64,000 bases of DNA, taken from positions 186,001 through 250,000 of the forward strand of contig JAKJXP020000047.1 in assembly GCA_022225965.2 (NCBI GenBank). The letters run 5' to 3'. Within the stretch, counting starts at the first letter, position 1; every line of letters begins with the position of its first letter. The translations under genes were made by a program, and so were the position numbers. This DNA comes from Diatrype stigma. Taxonomy: Eukaryota; Ascomycota; Sordariomycetes; Xylariales; Diatrypaceae. The notes beneath the pieces were generated by a model. It was not told the origin of the DNA and made no database searches. It saw only the letters and a program-made list of their open reading frames with translations. This document shows, piece after piece, positions 10,996-22,955 of this stretch.

Positions 10996-13900
10996 ATGGC
11001 GACCACTTCGAACATGTTCCTTTACTCCCTCACCATCCAGCCTCCCACCTCTGTGACCCAAGCTTTACTTGGCCAGTTCTCCGGCACCAAGGAGCAGCAA
11101 ATCATCACGGCCTCTGGGTCGCGTCTCACGCTACTCCGTCCCGATCCAGCCCAGGGAAAAGTCATCACGCTATTGGCCCACGATATCTTTGGTATCATAA
11201 GGTCCATCGCAGTATTCCGCTTAGCGGGTAGTAACAAGGGTAAGTTCACCCTTGCCCTCTTCTGAAGCTTCACTTAGTGATTTTGAAGCTGCCTCGCTAG
11301 AATATTTCCGGTCCATCCCGCCTTGATATATGGTGCAGTCTATCATGTCCTCCTGATCGGGTGCTTTGAGTCTAAGACTAACGATCATCTCTGCCAGACT
11401 ACATCATCCTTGCGACCGACTCGGGGCGAATTGCGATTGTCGAGTACATTCCCTCGCAGAATCGGTTCAAGCAGCAGAAACTCGAAACCTTCGGCAAGTC
11501 TGGCGTGCGTAGGGTCATCCCAGGCCAGTACCTGGCTTGTGATCCCAAGGGCCGAGCGTGTCTCATCGCATCCATCGAGAAGAATAAGCTGGTCTATGTC
11601 TTGAATCGAAATGCCCAAGCAGAGCTCACTATCTCTTCTCCGCTGGAAGCGCACAAACCAGGCACCATTGTTTTATCTATGGTCGCTTTAGATGTTGGTT
11701 ATGCAAACCCAGTGTTCGCGGCTTTAGAGCTCGACTATAGCGAGGCTGATCAAGATCCATCAGGCCAAGCTGTTCAAGACGTCGAGACGCAGCTAGTTTA
11801 CTATGAACTGGACCTCGGTCTGAACCATGTTGTCAGGAGATGGCACGAACCAGTCGACCCCACAGCCTCGATGTTGTTCCAGGTGCCAGGCGGCAACGAT
11901 GGACCTAGTGGTGTCCTGGTTTGCGGCGAGGAAAACATCACGTATAGACACTCCAACCAGGAGGCATTCCGGGTAGCTGTACCAAGGAGAAAGGGTGCTA
12001 CTGAGGATCCTCAGAGAAAACGAACCATCGTCTCGGGAGTTATGCATAAGCTCAAGGGCAATGTAGGCGCATTCTTCTTCCTGTTGCAAACCGAGGACGG
12101 CGATCTCTTCAAAGTCACGATAGATATGGCTGAGGACGAGGAGGGCAATGCGACTGGGGAGGTGCGGAGGCTCAAAATCAAGTACTTCGACACCGTTCCT
12201 GTGTCGACGAGCCTTTCCATCCTGAAGAGCGGTTTCCTCTTCGTTGCTAGCGAGTTTGGCAATCATCACTTTTACCAGTTCGAGAAGCTGGGCGATGACG
12301 ATGAGGAACTCGAGTTCTCCAGCGACAACTTCCCGACTGACCCAAAGGTGCCTTACGAACCGGTTTATTTCTATCCCAGACCATCCGAAAACCTCAGCCT
12401 GGTGGAGAGCATAGACTCGATGAACCCTCTCATCGACTGCAAAGTGGCTAATCTGACCGGGGACGATGCCCCGCAGATTTATAGTATATGTGGGAATGGG
12501 GCTCGGAGTACATTCAGAACTCTAAAGCACGGCCTCGAGGTGAACGAAATAGTAGCTTCCGAGCTGCCAGGCATTCCATCAGCAGTCTGGACTACCAAGC
12601 TAAACAGCCAAGACCAGTATGACGCATACATCGTCCTCTCCTTCAGCAATGGTACCCTAGTCCTTAGTATTGGCGAAACCGTGGAGGAAGTAACTGATAC
12701 GGGATTCTTGTCTTCGGTTCCGACGCTTGCTGTCCAGCAGCTTGGCGAGGATGGTCTCATTCAGGTTCACCCCAAAGGCATAAGACATATCATCCGAGGG
12801 CGCGTAAACGAGTGGGAGGCACCACAGCATCGATCAATTGTTGCTGCTTCGACAAATGAACGGCAAGTCGCCGTGGCCCTGAGTTCGGGAGAAATCGTCT
12901 ATTTCGAAATGGACACAGACGGGTCATTAGCAGAGTACGACGAGAAGAAAGAGATGTTCGGGACTGTCACCTGCTTGAGCCTGGGTGAGGTTCCCGAAGG
13001 TCGTCTGCGAAGCTCCTTTTTAGCGGTCGGGTGTGACGACTGTACCGTACGGGTACTGAGCCTAGACCCAGAGTCTACTCTTGAGAGCAAGTCAGTGCAA
13101 GCTCTGACTGCCGCACCTTCCGCGCTTTCTATCATGTCGATGGAGGACTCCTCGACTGGCGGTACGACCCTGTACCTTCATATCGGTCTCCACTCCGGGG
13201 TTTACCTGAGAACCGTTCTCGATGAGATAACCGGGGAGCTCACGGATACTCGGCAAAAGTTCCTTGGTCCCAAGCATGTGCGACTATTCCAAGTTTCCAT
13301 CCAAGGGCAACGCTGCGTTCTGGCGCTCAGCTCAAGAACGTGGCTAGGCTATTCAGATCCAATTACGAAGGGATTCATGATGACGCCCTTGGATTATAGT
13401 GATCTAGAGTGGGGTTGGAATTTCAGCAGCGAACAATGTGAGGAAGGTATGGTGGGAATCCAGGGTCAGAACTTGAAGTAAGTGGAATCTCTTGATCCAA
13501 TGTTTTTGTTTTATGAGAATGATGAGAAACTGGGATCCGATGCCACTGGCTATGAGATCAACAAACATATTTGTACCAATTGTTCCTACTGACATTTCCT
13601 CAAACCTTCACTACTTGTCCAAAAAATACTCTGGCTCTGGAACATGATTACTGACGCCTGAATAGGATCTTCTCTATAGACAAGCTAAGCGATACTATGC
13701 TTCAGCAATCAATACCCCTTACGTATACACCTAAGCGTATGGCAAAGCATCCCGAACAGCCTTATTTCTACACGGCTGAGTCGGAAAATAATACCCTCCC
13801 GCCTGAGTTGCGGGCTCAGCTCTTAGCCGACCCCGGCGTTGTTAATGGCGACGCTGCTGTACTACCCCCTGAGGAGTTTGGCTATCCTAGGGGCCGTGGG

Positions 13901-15035
13901 CGCTGGGCATCATGTATCAATGTGGTCGACCCCCTCACAGAGAGAAGGGTTCTGCAGACACTCCACCTCACCGACAATGAAGCTGCTGTTAGTATGGCTA
14001 CAGTGTCTTTCGCAAGCCAGGATAATGAAACATTCTTGGTTGTCGGTACCGGCAAAGATATGATTGTCAACCCCCGACAATTCAGTGCCGGATTTATTCA
14101 TGTCTACAGATTCCGCGATAATGGCAGAGAGATCGAATTCATCCATAAGACCAAGGTCGAAGAGCCACCCATGGCACTGATACAATTCCAAGGCCGTCTG
14201 CTCGCTGGTATCGGAAAGACTCTTCGAGCATACGACCTTGGCTTGCGACAACTTTTGCGAAAAGCCCAAGCTGAAGTTGCACCACAGCTCATTGTTTCCC
14301 TACAGACCCAGGGAAGCCGCATCGTTGTGGGCGATGTTCAGCAGAGCGTGACTTACGTGGTATATAAGTACGAGAGCAACAAACTGATACCCTTCGCCGA
14401 TGACAGCGTGGCGCGATGGACGAATTGTACGGCCATGGTGGATTACGAGTCAGTTGCAGGTGGTGACAAGTTTGGTAATATATGGATCGTGCGATGCCCC
14501 CAGAAGGCTAGCGAGGAAGCTGACGAGGACGGTGCCGGCGCCCACCTTCTCCATGCTAGAGAATACCTACACGGCGCAAACCATCGTGTCAGCCTCATGA
14601 CCCATTTCTACACACAAGATGTGCCCACTAGTATAACCAAGACAAACCTTGTCGTCGGCGGCCAGGATGTCCTGCTGTGGAGCGGTGTTCAAGGCACAAT
14701 TGGTGTCTTTATACCCTTTGTCAGCCGTGAGGATGTCGACTTCTTCCAGAGTCTCGAATCCCACATGCGTACTGAGGATCCACCCCTGGCCGGCAGGGAT
14801 CATCTTATGTACAGGAGCTATTATGTCCCAGTCAAGGGTGTCATCGACGGAGATCTATGCGAGAGGTTCACATTGCTTCCAACTGATAAGAAGCAATTGA
14901 TCGCGGGAGATTTAGACCGTTCGGTTCGGGAGATTGAGAGGAAGATATCGGTAAGCCACTCACTTTGTTCCCCCCTCGGTGTATGACGCAGACTAATCAT
15001 CTCTACAGGACCTTCGTACCCGGTCTGCATTCTAG
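10996..15035 (+). CDS. rse1: Pre-mRNA-splicing factor Rse1 (SF3B3 homologue)
   Basis: Four exons: 10996..11239, 11398..13477, 13666..14950 and 15009..15035; 3636 nt, 1211 residues, close to human SF3B3 (about 1217). Introns are 158, 188 and 58 bp with GTAAGT, GTAAGT and GTAAGC donors. The protein begins [15 protein letters not shown] and shows family landmarks throughout: [122 protein letters not shown], and the end DLRTRSAF. It is built of the three WD-like beta-propellers shared with DDB1 and CPSF-A (MMS1_N, then CPSF_A from about residue 850). It works in the nucleus as part of SF3b of the U2 snRNP during branch-site recognition. Very confident. Confidence 0.97.
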
Positions 15036-15792
15036 ATCACACGTCTCGTGATGTTTTAACTAATGAGAGGCAACGTTTGTCGAGCATATCCCCTGGCCGA
15101 TACGCTCGCAGATGTATATGTGATTTTCTCGGTCTGTTGGCGCCCCGGAATGATTGTCGGATTTGTAGCGCTCGTGGTCGATGTGGTCACTCCAACTTGT
15201 ATGGAAGCAAGCTTTGGGAGCTTTGGCGCGAGGAATGTCCACGGTCGCACGACCAGGATGTAATGGCACACTGTATTCTACGGATAGATACTCCACGAAG
15301 AGATGCCCATATGGGATATGGTACCTACATTAGGTCTTTAGGGGTTTGGCGTTACAAAGGACGGCCCAAGCTTGCAACACTAGTAATTTATACAACCCGG
15401 TTTGAACCGCCAGTCTCAAGTTCGCTGCTGATAATGATACCTACCGCATGGGAGCGGAGTACATGAGTGAGAATGTCAAGGTGCCATGTCCAAATGCCAA
15501 ATGCCTTCTTTGGTAAACTTTGGCCTTGTGCCTAGAAGAGTTTATATGTACTCAGCCCCGGGTTCCATGATCTGATCGTACTTCCGCAATGCTGCTTGGC
15601 CACCTGTACCTTTTCGATACCGGCATGAGCTTACTTATATTTTGGTGTTTTTTTGTTTGAGACTTTTTCCCTTCTTGTTTTCTCTCTAAGATTATCATAG
15701 CATATGTGTCAACTATACATTTCTCACGTTTGTGCATATAATATATAATACAACACGACAATTTGATTTAAGGGTTAGGTTCCTGCCTAACC
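15036..15792. other. Convergent intergenic region, rse1 / LysM gene
   Basis: No coding exon is credible. It contains the 3' flanks of both neighbours, with a T-rich stretch at 15630-15690 and a TA-rich stretch at 15735-15750. Confidence 0.6.
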
Positions 15793-16744
15793 TTACCTCC
15801 GCACGAAAGTCCCAAGCCTACCCCCGAATCCCCCTTCTTTCCTCTCCTCCCCCTTCTTCTTCTTCTTCTCCTTCCCCCGCCTAGCCGCCTCCCCCTCGAG
15901 CGGGTGCTCCCGCTCCCACGCCTCGTCGGCGAGGTACGCGGCGACGGCGGCCTCGAGGTCGTAGGCGGCCTGGCCCAGGTACAGCAGCGCGACGTCGTAG
16001 TCGGCGACCTTGCAGCGGACCATCCAGCGGCGCAGGGCGCGCGCGCGCCGCTCCCCCGCCTCGCCCTCCACCGGCCGCGGCGACAGCGACGCCCCGCCCC
16101 CCGGTATCACGACCGTCCGCCGCCCCGCCAGCAGGTGGTCGCTGTGCAGCCGGTTCGCGCGCCGCAGCGCCGCCGCCGACACCCCGTACCGCAGGCTGAG
16201 CGAGGCCACCGTGTCGTCGGGGAGTTGGAGGAAGTGCAGCGTGTCTTCTGAGCGCGGTGGTGGTGAGGGTGGGTTTTGGGCTTTCGGCTCGGGTGCCGAA
16301 GGGGAGGGTTGTGGCGGATCATCGGCGGACGCCGTGTAGGGTGGTGGCGGCGGTTCTCGAGGCTTCGTGGCTATGGAGGACGTGTAAGACGGGGGGTCCT
16401 TGAGATTGGGAGGCAGGACGCTGCTGCTGCTGCCGCGCTCCGAGATCTGGCAGTACGGGCAGTAGGCGCTGAAGCGGGCGTTGTCCTAGATAGATAGATA
16501 GGGACGAGCGGGCATAAGGTGTTAATAACGCTTCTTGCTGGATTTCACCGGATTGTTCATGTGAACACGCGCGCAAACGCAAGCACACACACACACATAC
16601 ATGTATACAGCTCCCGCATACCACACGCCCGCAGCATCCTAGCCGCCGGTCTTCCGGCAAAGGCTTCTTCTCCTCGAATGCGGCGGCGGCGTCGTAGCGG
16701 GGCACGGCGGATAGGAGTTTAGCACAGGTACAGCAGGATTCCAT
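15793..16744 (-). CDS. Zinc-finger and LysM domain protein
   Basis: Two exons, 16744..16601 and 16485..15793; 278 residues. The intron (115 bp) uses donor GTATGT and acceptor CTAG in phase 0. The N-terminal 60 residues are Cys-rich: MESCCTCAKLL, then LGCCGRVVCGSC, then after the splice RFSAYCPYCQ, which together make a RING/zinc-ribbon-like cluster. A proline-rich linker (PPSYTSS, PPPPPYTAS) leads to a LysM domain at about residues 132-175 (TLHFLQLPDDTVASLSLRYG, AALRRANRL, VVIPG). The C-terminus is Arg/Lys/Glu-rich. There is no signal peptide, so this is not a secreted chitin-binding effector; intracellular LysM proteins with such N-terminal zinc clusters exist in filamentous fungi, function unknown. 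The second exon is markedly GC-rich. Confidence 0.82.
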
Positions 16745-17593
16745 CGCGTATGCAAATAGTTGTAACAAATATATAATCTAGAGCTAACTGGTATGATCGT
16801 CTATATAGGGTGGTATGTGTTCATGGTATAGTTAGAACGTGCAGGAAGAGAAACTGCAGGAAGAGAAACTTCCGACGAAGTTGACTTCGTTAAGGGGTAG
16901 TAGGAGGTATAGCAGGTCTTTATAACTGAGACCCTGCATGTGGCAGTCCCTCCGTCCCTTATACACGTACGTAGATGACGTGATACGCGGGCTGTCAATG
17001 GCTTAACTCCGAAACAGGCGCTGAAAAAGGTCGGCCTAATTGGCCTAGGCGATGTCCTTAGGCACTTCATAGGAGATCTCCTTCATAGCTACAGCACCTA
17101 TAGGTGGGTGGCAGGGTGGGTAGCCTGGCGTAGTCCTTTAAACTCGGGGCGCTTATGATTCCACCCGTCATCGGGTATCCACCTAATTACATATCCACAT
17201 GCCTACACCTACACCTACACGCACTATGCTATGAAAGCACCAAGGAGCCTGGGAGCTTCCTTTGAACACTCTGGACGCATCACATCACGCTCGTGTCAAT
17301 GAGCTGCTTACTTTGCCATTCTCATGCTCTCATGCGATAGTTGTACGGAATACCATTCATTTTCTAACCTGGATAGCCTGAGAAGGTTCGATCTTCTTCC
17401 GCCTAGGAATCTAGGAGCCTGCCTCACAGGTCTCATTCACAGGTCTCATTCACCGGACAGCTTGAGCTCCAAGCGTAACGCAACGTCGATACGATCGATC
17501 ATCTACACTCGCTCTATGGACTCCGGGAAAGTAGAAACCGCGTATAACTCGATGTAATCTTAGTGTCACCGGAAACCTATCAGTACCTTCGAG
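16745..17593. promoter_or_regulatory. Divergent promoter region, LysM gene / SIP3-like gene
   Basis: About 850 bp lie between divergent start codons. It contains two copies of gcaggaagagaaact (16842-16871), a cctaca triplet repeat near 17203-17221 and a 13-bp direct repeat caggtctcattca (17427-17452). No exon is recognised. Confidence 0.45.
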
Positions 17594-20500
17594 ATGGCCG
17601 ACAATGGCCCCGGAGAACAGCCAGCGGCAACAGCTGCCACCGCGCCACCGACGAAGGCGAGCTCAGGCATATCGATCCCCGTGGGTCTTTCTGAAGCGAA
17701 GCTCGACTCACCCTCCTTCCGAGCGAATGCCCAACACTTTGCCGAGCAGGTCGATATAATCGAGAAATGGCTGGATGGATATGCGAAGACGAGCGCGAAA
17801 CTAGCCCATGACATGTCAGGTCTAGAAGAGACCATCAACACCTACTTGTCTCGGTTAGCACCCCCGCCGATAGTCACCTCTCTCGATCATGATTATACTG
17901 CCTTGGCACTCAAGCGACTGGGAGAAGGCTCGAGGGAATGGTGGGTCTCTGTCCTCAACACGTCCAGAAAAATAGATTCCTTGTCCGTAGAGCCTATTCG
18001 GAATTTCCTACATGGCGATCTCCGCTCTTTTAAAGAGACCAAGAGGACTCTGGAACACGCCCAGAAAGCATTCGATAATGCGCTGGCACGCTACCTCGGT
18101 CAATCCAAGACGAAGGAGCCCTCGGCTCTTCGAGAGGATGCATTTTCCGTATTCGAGACGCGTAAGGCCTACCTCAAGGCATCCATGGACTTCTGCCAGA
18201 CAGCGCCTCAACTGCGGTTGACGCTTGACAAGTTGCTGATTAGGGTGTCGACCGATGTCTGGCGCGAGCTGAAGAGATCAAAAGATGGCACGGGAAGCTT
18301 TGCAAAGTACGGCCACGAGATGGATCGCGTAAGGGGCTGGACTAAAGATATGGAGCTGGCTGAGCCGTCCTTCAAGCGTGAACTCCATACAGTCAGGCGG
18401 GAAATTGCCGAAAATGCATTGTCATCATTCAGACCCTCACGCGAGCTCGACGACTACAGCGCGTCTACCGTCCCCTTCCTAGGGTCTAGAGGGCCAATGA
18501 ACGTAGCCACAGACGATAAATCAACCGCTAAATCGGAGAAGCAAGGCTGGCTATGCATGAGAACGATAGCTGGGAAGCCAGCCCGGCATACTTGGATTAG
18601 ACGCTGGTACTACTGCCGAGATGGTAGGTTTGGGTGGCTGATAAATGGGCCCCAAGGAGTTCTACAAGGAGATGAGATCGGCGTACTCCTCTGCAATGCC
18701 AAACCTTTCGTCGCTGAGGAACGTCGTTTCTGCTTCGAGATTAAGACCAAGGTCCACACGCTACTGCTTCAGGCTGAGACCCAAGCGGAGCTGATGGAAT
18801 GGCTCGAGGTTTTCGAAGTTGCCAAGAAACGAGCATTCGAAGCCAGCCTTGGGAGAGAGGCGTCATCTTTGCCGGGCGGTGTTGATCCGGCCTTTTCGGT
18901 GACGCCTCCTACTCTGCCAGAGTTTTCCGCTGTATCATTAGATGCCCAGGCAGGACTTGCCGCTGATGACGGAGCCGGTGGCAATGAGCGCTCTGGAACT
19001 TTGGCGGTGCCTGGTGCCGAAAGTTCATTGCTCCCTAAGCCGAGTTTTGAGCTCAATACAATCCCTCCGAAACGCTCAGCTACTTCAACGCTCGTCCGAG
19101 AGGAAGGGGAGAGCGGCAGAGAGCATGCAGCCAGAATCATGCAGAAACTCGACCTCCACCGAAAGGCTACCTTTGCCTCGGGCACCGACTTCTCGTCCAT
19201 GCCAGTATCGCCTGCTCCTCCCACTGGCGGCATTGCTAGTCTCATCTCTGCTAGTCACAGTCTTTTGCCAATGTACCCTCCTCCCGTACCCAGTCAAGCA
19301 ACATCGTCCAAAACATTGGGCCCCGAATTACAACCCGGCACGCTTGGTCCTTTAACTTTAGCCAAACCGCCGGCCGCCACAAGTCTCAGTATGACCGCTG
19401 TTGTATATAGCAGCGAGAGAGCGCTCGCCGCCGATCCTACAACCGCAATGCCGACTGCCATATTGGCCAACTACTGGGGCAGCAATGTCTGGAATTCGGT
19501 GCATAGATCTAGTCGTACAGATCTGAATCCTGACGACCCCTTTGGGCCTAACTCTCCTACTATCAAGATGATCCGTGAAGGTGGTGAGCTTAAATCCCCA
19601 TCATCTACACATAAGAAATCGATCAGTATGGATGCGAACGTAGTGCCTCAACCTCAAGAGCGACCTTCGCAGGAGATATTCCCCGCGAATTACCCCATAG
19701 AGCTCAAGACCAATGCGGCTCAATTCAGACTGCTTTTCCCAGGAGTTCCACTCGACGAGAAATTGGTCCTTGTTTTCCGAGCTTCCTGGACTAGCACCGC
19801 GGAAGGAAAGCCAGATTCACAGCCACTGGCAGGGAATGGTAGAATATACGTTACCTCAGAAGGGAACATGTATTTCTATGGCCATCAACTTGGTCTTGTA
19901 ACTACATACGCTTTCAACTTGGACCGTATCACGGAGGTGACGGCTGCCCCTGGAAAAGATTGCGATTTCATTTTCTTGCATCTCGCTCAGGATGACGAGA
20001 ACCCTTTCAATAGGATTACCATCAAGACCTTTTTAGAGAACCTTGACCTGCTGCATGCTCGATTGAACCTTCTCATCGACGATCTCCAGGCAGAAGAACC
20101 CATGGATATTCAAGAGCTCATCCAAACTTTTATTAGCCTTGAAAAGGATGTGTTCTCTACGAGGCGAAGCCCTAGTGTCGATAGCTGGGAAGAAGTCTCG
20201 GCCAGTGAGCACCAAGACCACGGCACATCAAGCAGGGCTGTCAGCCCGAGACCACATGAATTGCGAGGGTCGCAGAAGCATCGCCCGAAGTTCCGACTAC
20301 CTACGCATCCTGTGCTGTATGAACCTGGCGATATGCAAAGAAGGGATGCTGAGCGTAATTTTGAGATCAGTGCCAAAGCATGTTTTCATGTGTTATTTGG
20401 CGACAAGAGCTTCGTCTTCCCGAAGCTCTATTTCGATCGACGCGCCACACAAATCACGCAGGGTCCCTGGACTAGGATCGATGACCGGATGCAGAGGGTG

Positions 20501-21838
20501 TTCCGCTTCAACGTCGATTTCAAGAAGAGACTCATTGGCCAGTCGAAGAATGAAGGCGTCACTGACTACCAGGTGATCGAGACGTTTGAGGATCACGTTA
20601 CGTACGTTGTTTCTCACGTCAAGACGCTATGGCATCTACCCCACGCCGATACATTCAAGGTCGTAACCAAGATTGTCATCACCCATGTCGGGAAGTCAAA
20701 ATGCAAACTAGCTTTATTCAACAAAATAGTATGGGACAAGGCGCCGACTATCGGGAAGAGGATCATAGAGCGGCAAGCACGGGATGATGCCGAGAACGAT
20801 GCCGAAGAACTAGCCGAGATTGCGACAGACCAAGTGCGCAAACTCGGCGCCCATAGTCGAACCAAGAGAGCAATTCAGATCTACGGAAACGTCGGGCAGC
20901 AGACACAAGTACTCACCTTTACGCCAGGTGATACCGACACGGAGAAAAAGGCACGCATCAATCCGCGTACGCTGGGCTCTATGATCATCGATGTGATCAG
21001 GTCCTTCACCGAGAGCGTGGCATCCTCGCTCGTGATGTTTGCCTTCGCTGGCCTCAAGAAGCTCTGGGGCGTTGTCTCCGCGGAGCGCATCCTTCTCGCT
21101 CTCCTGGGCTTCAGCGTGCTCACCAACATCGTCTTCTCGTCGCAAGGCAGTTCGGCGTGGTGGAGCGAACGCCGCGCCGCGAACTTCATGAGCCGCGTCG
21201 GCGTCGGGCCCAATGTCATGATGAGCAAGGCCATATACCTGACGGACCTAGAAGAGGCCGCCCGCGGCCCATCCTCCCCCCTGACCCAGGACGGACTCCA
21301 CGACAACAGCTACTGTTACACTACCTTCCAGGCCATTGCCAATGCCACCGACATGGATGCTCTCTACGATGATGGTAGTAGCAATTCCGCGGTCTCGCCG
21401 CTTTTAATGTCCCCGACGAGCCGCGCGACGGCCCGGAGGCTACGGAATACACGCCAGAAGCTGGGCACCTACCGACACGACCTGCTGGTGGCCATGCGGC
21501 TCGTCAACACGGTCGAGCGCGAGATGGTGCGGTCTGAGTGGGAGAACTGGCTCTTGGATGAGAACCTGCGCTGTGACCAAGTAGGCGACGTTCTCGCCAG
21601 AGCTTCCTCTTCTTCTTCTAACTCGGTGACAGCATCGTCTACTGCTGCTGCCGTCGGAAATAACCAAGGGGAGGCGGCAGCGGCGGCGCAGAAGATCCTC
21701 GGCGGGGAAGACGGGAAGGGGGGGAAAGAGGAGCAGAGACGCGAGAACCTCCGCGCCTGGTTCCATGAATACTGTGGCAGCTGTAGAGAGGACCGCGATG
21801 CCGTCCTGGGGTCGCGGGAGCAGTGGTCTCTGGCATGA
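17594..21838 (+). CDS. sip3: SIP3/Lam-family protein: BAR-PH-GRAM-VASt with TM segment
   Basis: One uninterrupted frame of 1414 residues. Domains in order: a BAR-like helical region (about 35-265, with FAEQVDIIEKWLDGY and RTLEHAQKAFDNALARYLG); a PH domain (about 316-413, KQGWLCM...RRWYYCRDGRFGWL); a disordered Ser/Pro-rich linker; a GRAM domain (about 700-815, FPGVPLDEKLVL ... GRIYVTSEGNMYFYGHQ); and a VASt/StART-like domain (about 920-1085, SAKACFHVLFGDKSFVFPKLY ... GPWTRID). A single hydrophobic segment near 1160-1182 is the likely ER anchor. This is the arrangement of yeast Sip3/Ysp1 (Lam3/Lam1), which sit at ER-plasma-membrane contacts and belong to the sterol-transfer Lam/GRAMD1 family. 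Sip3 was first described as a Snf1-interacting protein. Sterol binding here is inferred from the fold. The C-terminal 100 residues are Ser/Ala-rich and variable. Confidence 0.87.
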   Translation: MADNGPGEQPAATAATAPPTKASSGISIPVGLSEAKLDSPSFRANAQHFAEQVDIIEKWLDGYAKTSAKLAHDMSGLEETINTYLSRLAPPPIVTSLDHDYTALALKRLGEGSREWWVSVLNTSRKIDSLSVEPIRNFLHGDLRSFKETKRTLEHAQKAFDNALARYLGQSKTKEPSALREDAFSVFETRKAYLKASMDFCQTAPQLRLTLDKLLIRVSTDVWRELKRSKDGTGSFAKYGHEMDRVRGWTKDMELAEPSFKRELHTVRREIAENALSSFRPSRELDDYSASTVPFLGSRGPMNVATDDKSTAKSEKQGWLCMRTIAGKPARHTWIRRWYYCRDGRFGWLINGPQGVLQGDEIGVLLCNAKPFVAEERRFCFEIKTKVHTLLLQAETQAELMEWLEVFEVAKKRAFEASLGREASSLPGGVDPAFSVTPPTLPEFSAVSLDAQAGLAADDGAGGNERSGTLAVPGAESSLLPKPSFELNTIPPKRSATSTLVREEGESGREHAARIMQKLDLHRKATFASGTDFSSMPVSPAPPTGGIASLISASHSLLPMYPPPVPSQATSSKTLGPELQPGTLGPLTLAKPPAATSLSMTAVVYSSERALAADPTTAMPTAILANYWGSNVWNSVHRSSRTDLNPDDPFGPNSPTIKMIREGGELKSPSSTHKKSISMDANVVPQPQERPSQEIFPANYPIELKTNAAQFRLLFPGVPLDEKLVLVFRASWTSTAEGKPDSQPLAGNGRIYVTSEGNMYFYGHQLGLVTTYAFNLDRITEVTAAPGKDCDFIFLHLAQDDENPFNRITIKTFLENLDLLHARLNLLIDDLQAEEPMDIQELIQTFISLEKDVFSTRRSPSVDSWEEVSASEHQDHGTSSRAVSPRPHELRGSQKHRPKFRLPTHPVLYEPGDMQRRDAERNFEISAKACFHVLFGDKSFVFPKLYFDRRATQITQGPWTRIDDRMQRVFRFNVDFKKRLIGQSKNEGVTDYQVIETFEDHVTYVVSHVKTLWHLPHADTFKVVTKIVITHVGKSKCKLALFNKIVWDKAPTIGKRIIERQARDDAENDAEELAEIATDQVRKLGAHSRTKRAIQIYGNVGQQTQVLTFTPGDTDTEKKARINPRTLGSMIIDVIRSFTESVASSLVMFAFAGLKKLWGVVSAERILLALLGFSVLTNIVFSSQGSSAWWSERRAANFMSRVGVGPNVMMSKAIYLTDLEEAARGPSSPLTQDGLHDNSYCYTTFQAIANATDMDALYDDGSSNSAVSPLLMSPTSRATARRLRNTRQKLGTYRHDLLVAMRLVNTVEREMVRSEWENWLLDENLRCDQVGDVLARASSSSSNSVTASSTAAAVGNNQGEAAAAAQKILGGEDGKGGKEEQRRENLRAWFHEYCGSCREDRDAVLGSREQWSLA

Positions 21839-22921
21839 TCACCATAAGGCGGGCGGCGCAGTGGCTGTTTTGGATATGTCGCTTCTTTGTTTACACAGCT
21901 GAGCCGGAGGTCCGATGCCGCGTGCGCCTAGTCATGCCGTGGAATTCTAATTCTTGGAAGCGCGCCGAATAATCAAGCGTGAAACCCTCGCCTGTCAAGT
22001 GCTGATGGGATTCTTGATTCAATACACACGTACAGTATAGGATCTAATGCAAGCCTCTGAGATTGTGGGCTGTGGGTTTATCATCGGCCCGGGGAGGACT
22101 CTGGTGTACGAAATAAATAACTAAAAGGGGAGGGAGAAGGGGTCACCATGGATTGCATTCGTTACTCCTGTACTTTATTAGCAACCGGACCTATATAGAA
22201 ACTTGCCTACATACCTAGGTACCTACACAACTACATCCTAATGCAAACCATGTACAGAATCGTATACCGAGAGAATGAGGGGTTGCCCTTCTTTCGTGAG
22301 GAGTTAGCTGTCCTTATACCTATTTGGTACAAGAAGCCACGCAAGCCGAGACTTGTCATTGCGTGATATATGATATAGGTACTTGAAGCGCTAGACACTG
22401 ACTATGTGATCCTAGCCGTGCTGATAAGTAGCAGGGGGCTTAATGAATACTTTAGGCTATGGATGATGTTGAAAGTTGGACCACGAATAAACCCTCATGA
22501 ACATTGAAAGGTGCTCGTCATTATGTTACAGTTTCAACACCTTTTGTTGCTATCTCTTGCGGCTCAACGCTTCTCCTTATTACTATCTAATGGAACTACC
22601 TAATATCCAAATATCTTTCAAGTAGCAGCCCGGTACCAGCTAGGTCTTATGTCATCATCAACACACACATTGACCCAGCAACTCGGCTCCCTTTCGTCTG
22701 GGTGCATGCTGGCTGGGCTGGGCAAACCAGTAGATGTGGTCGGATGACGCCCTTCCATCTTTCGACCATTCCGTTCCGGGAGATTATTCGGCGCCGGCGA
22801 ATCGGGGATGCATGCAAATCTGGGTTGGAGATCTGCTTCGCTTGAAGAGGCGTCACTTTGGGGAAGGGGGGGTGGTAAGGGGTTTAGTAGCTAATGTAGG
22901 TTACTAGGTAGTTATTGCCTT

Positions 22922-22923
<2 letters not shown>

Positions 22924-22953
<30 letters not shown>
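22924..22953. repeat. CA dinucleotide microsatellite
   Basis: About 15 uninterrupted CA units in non-coding DNA. Confidence 0.95.
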
Positions 22954-22955
<2 letters not shown>

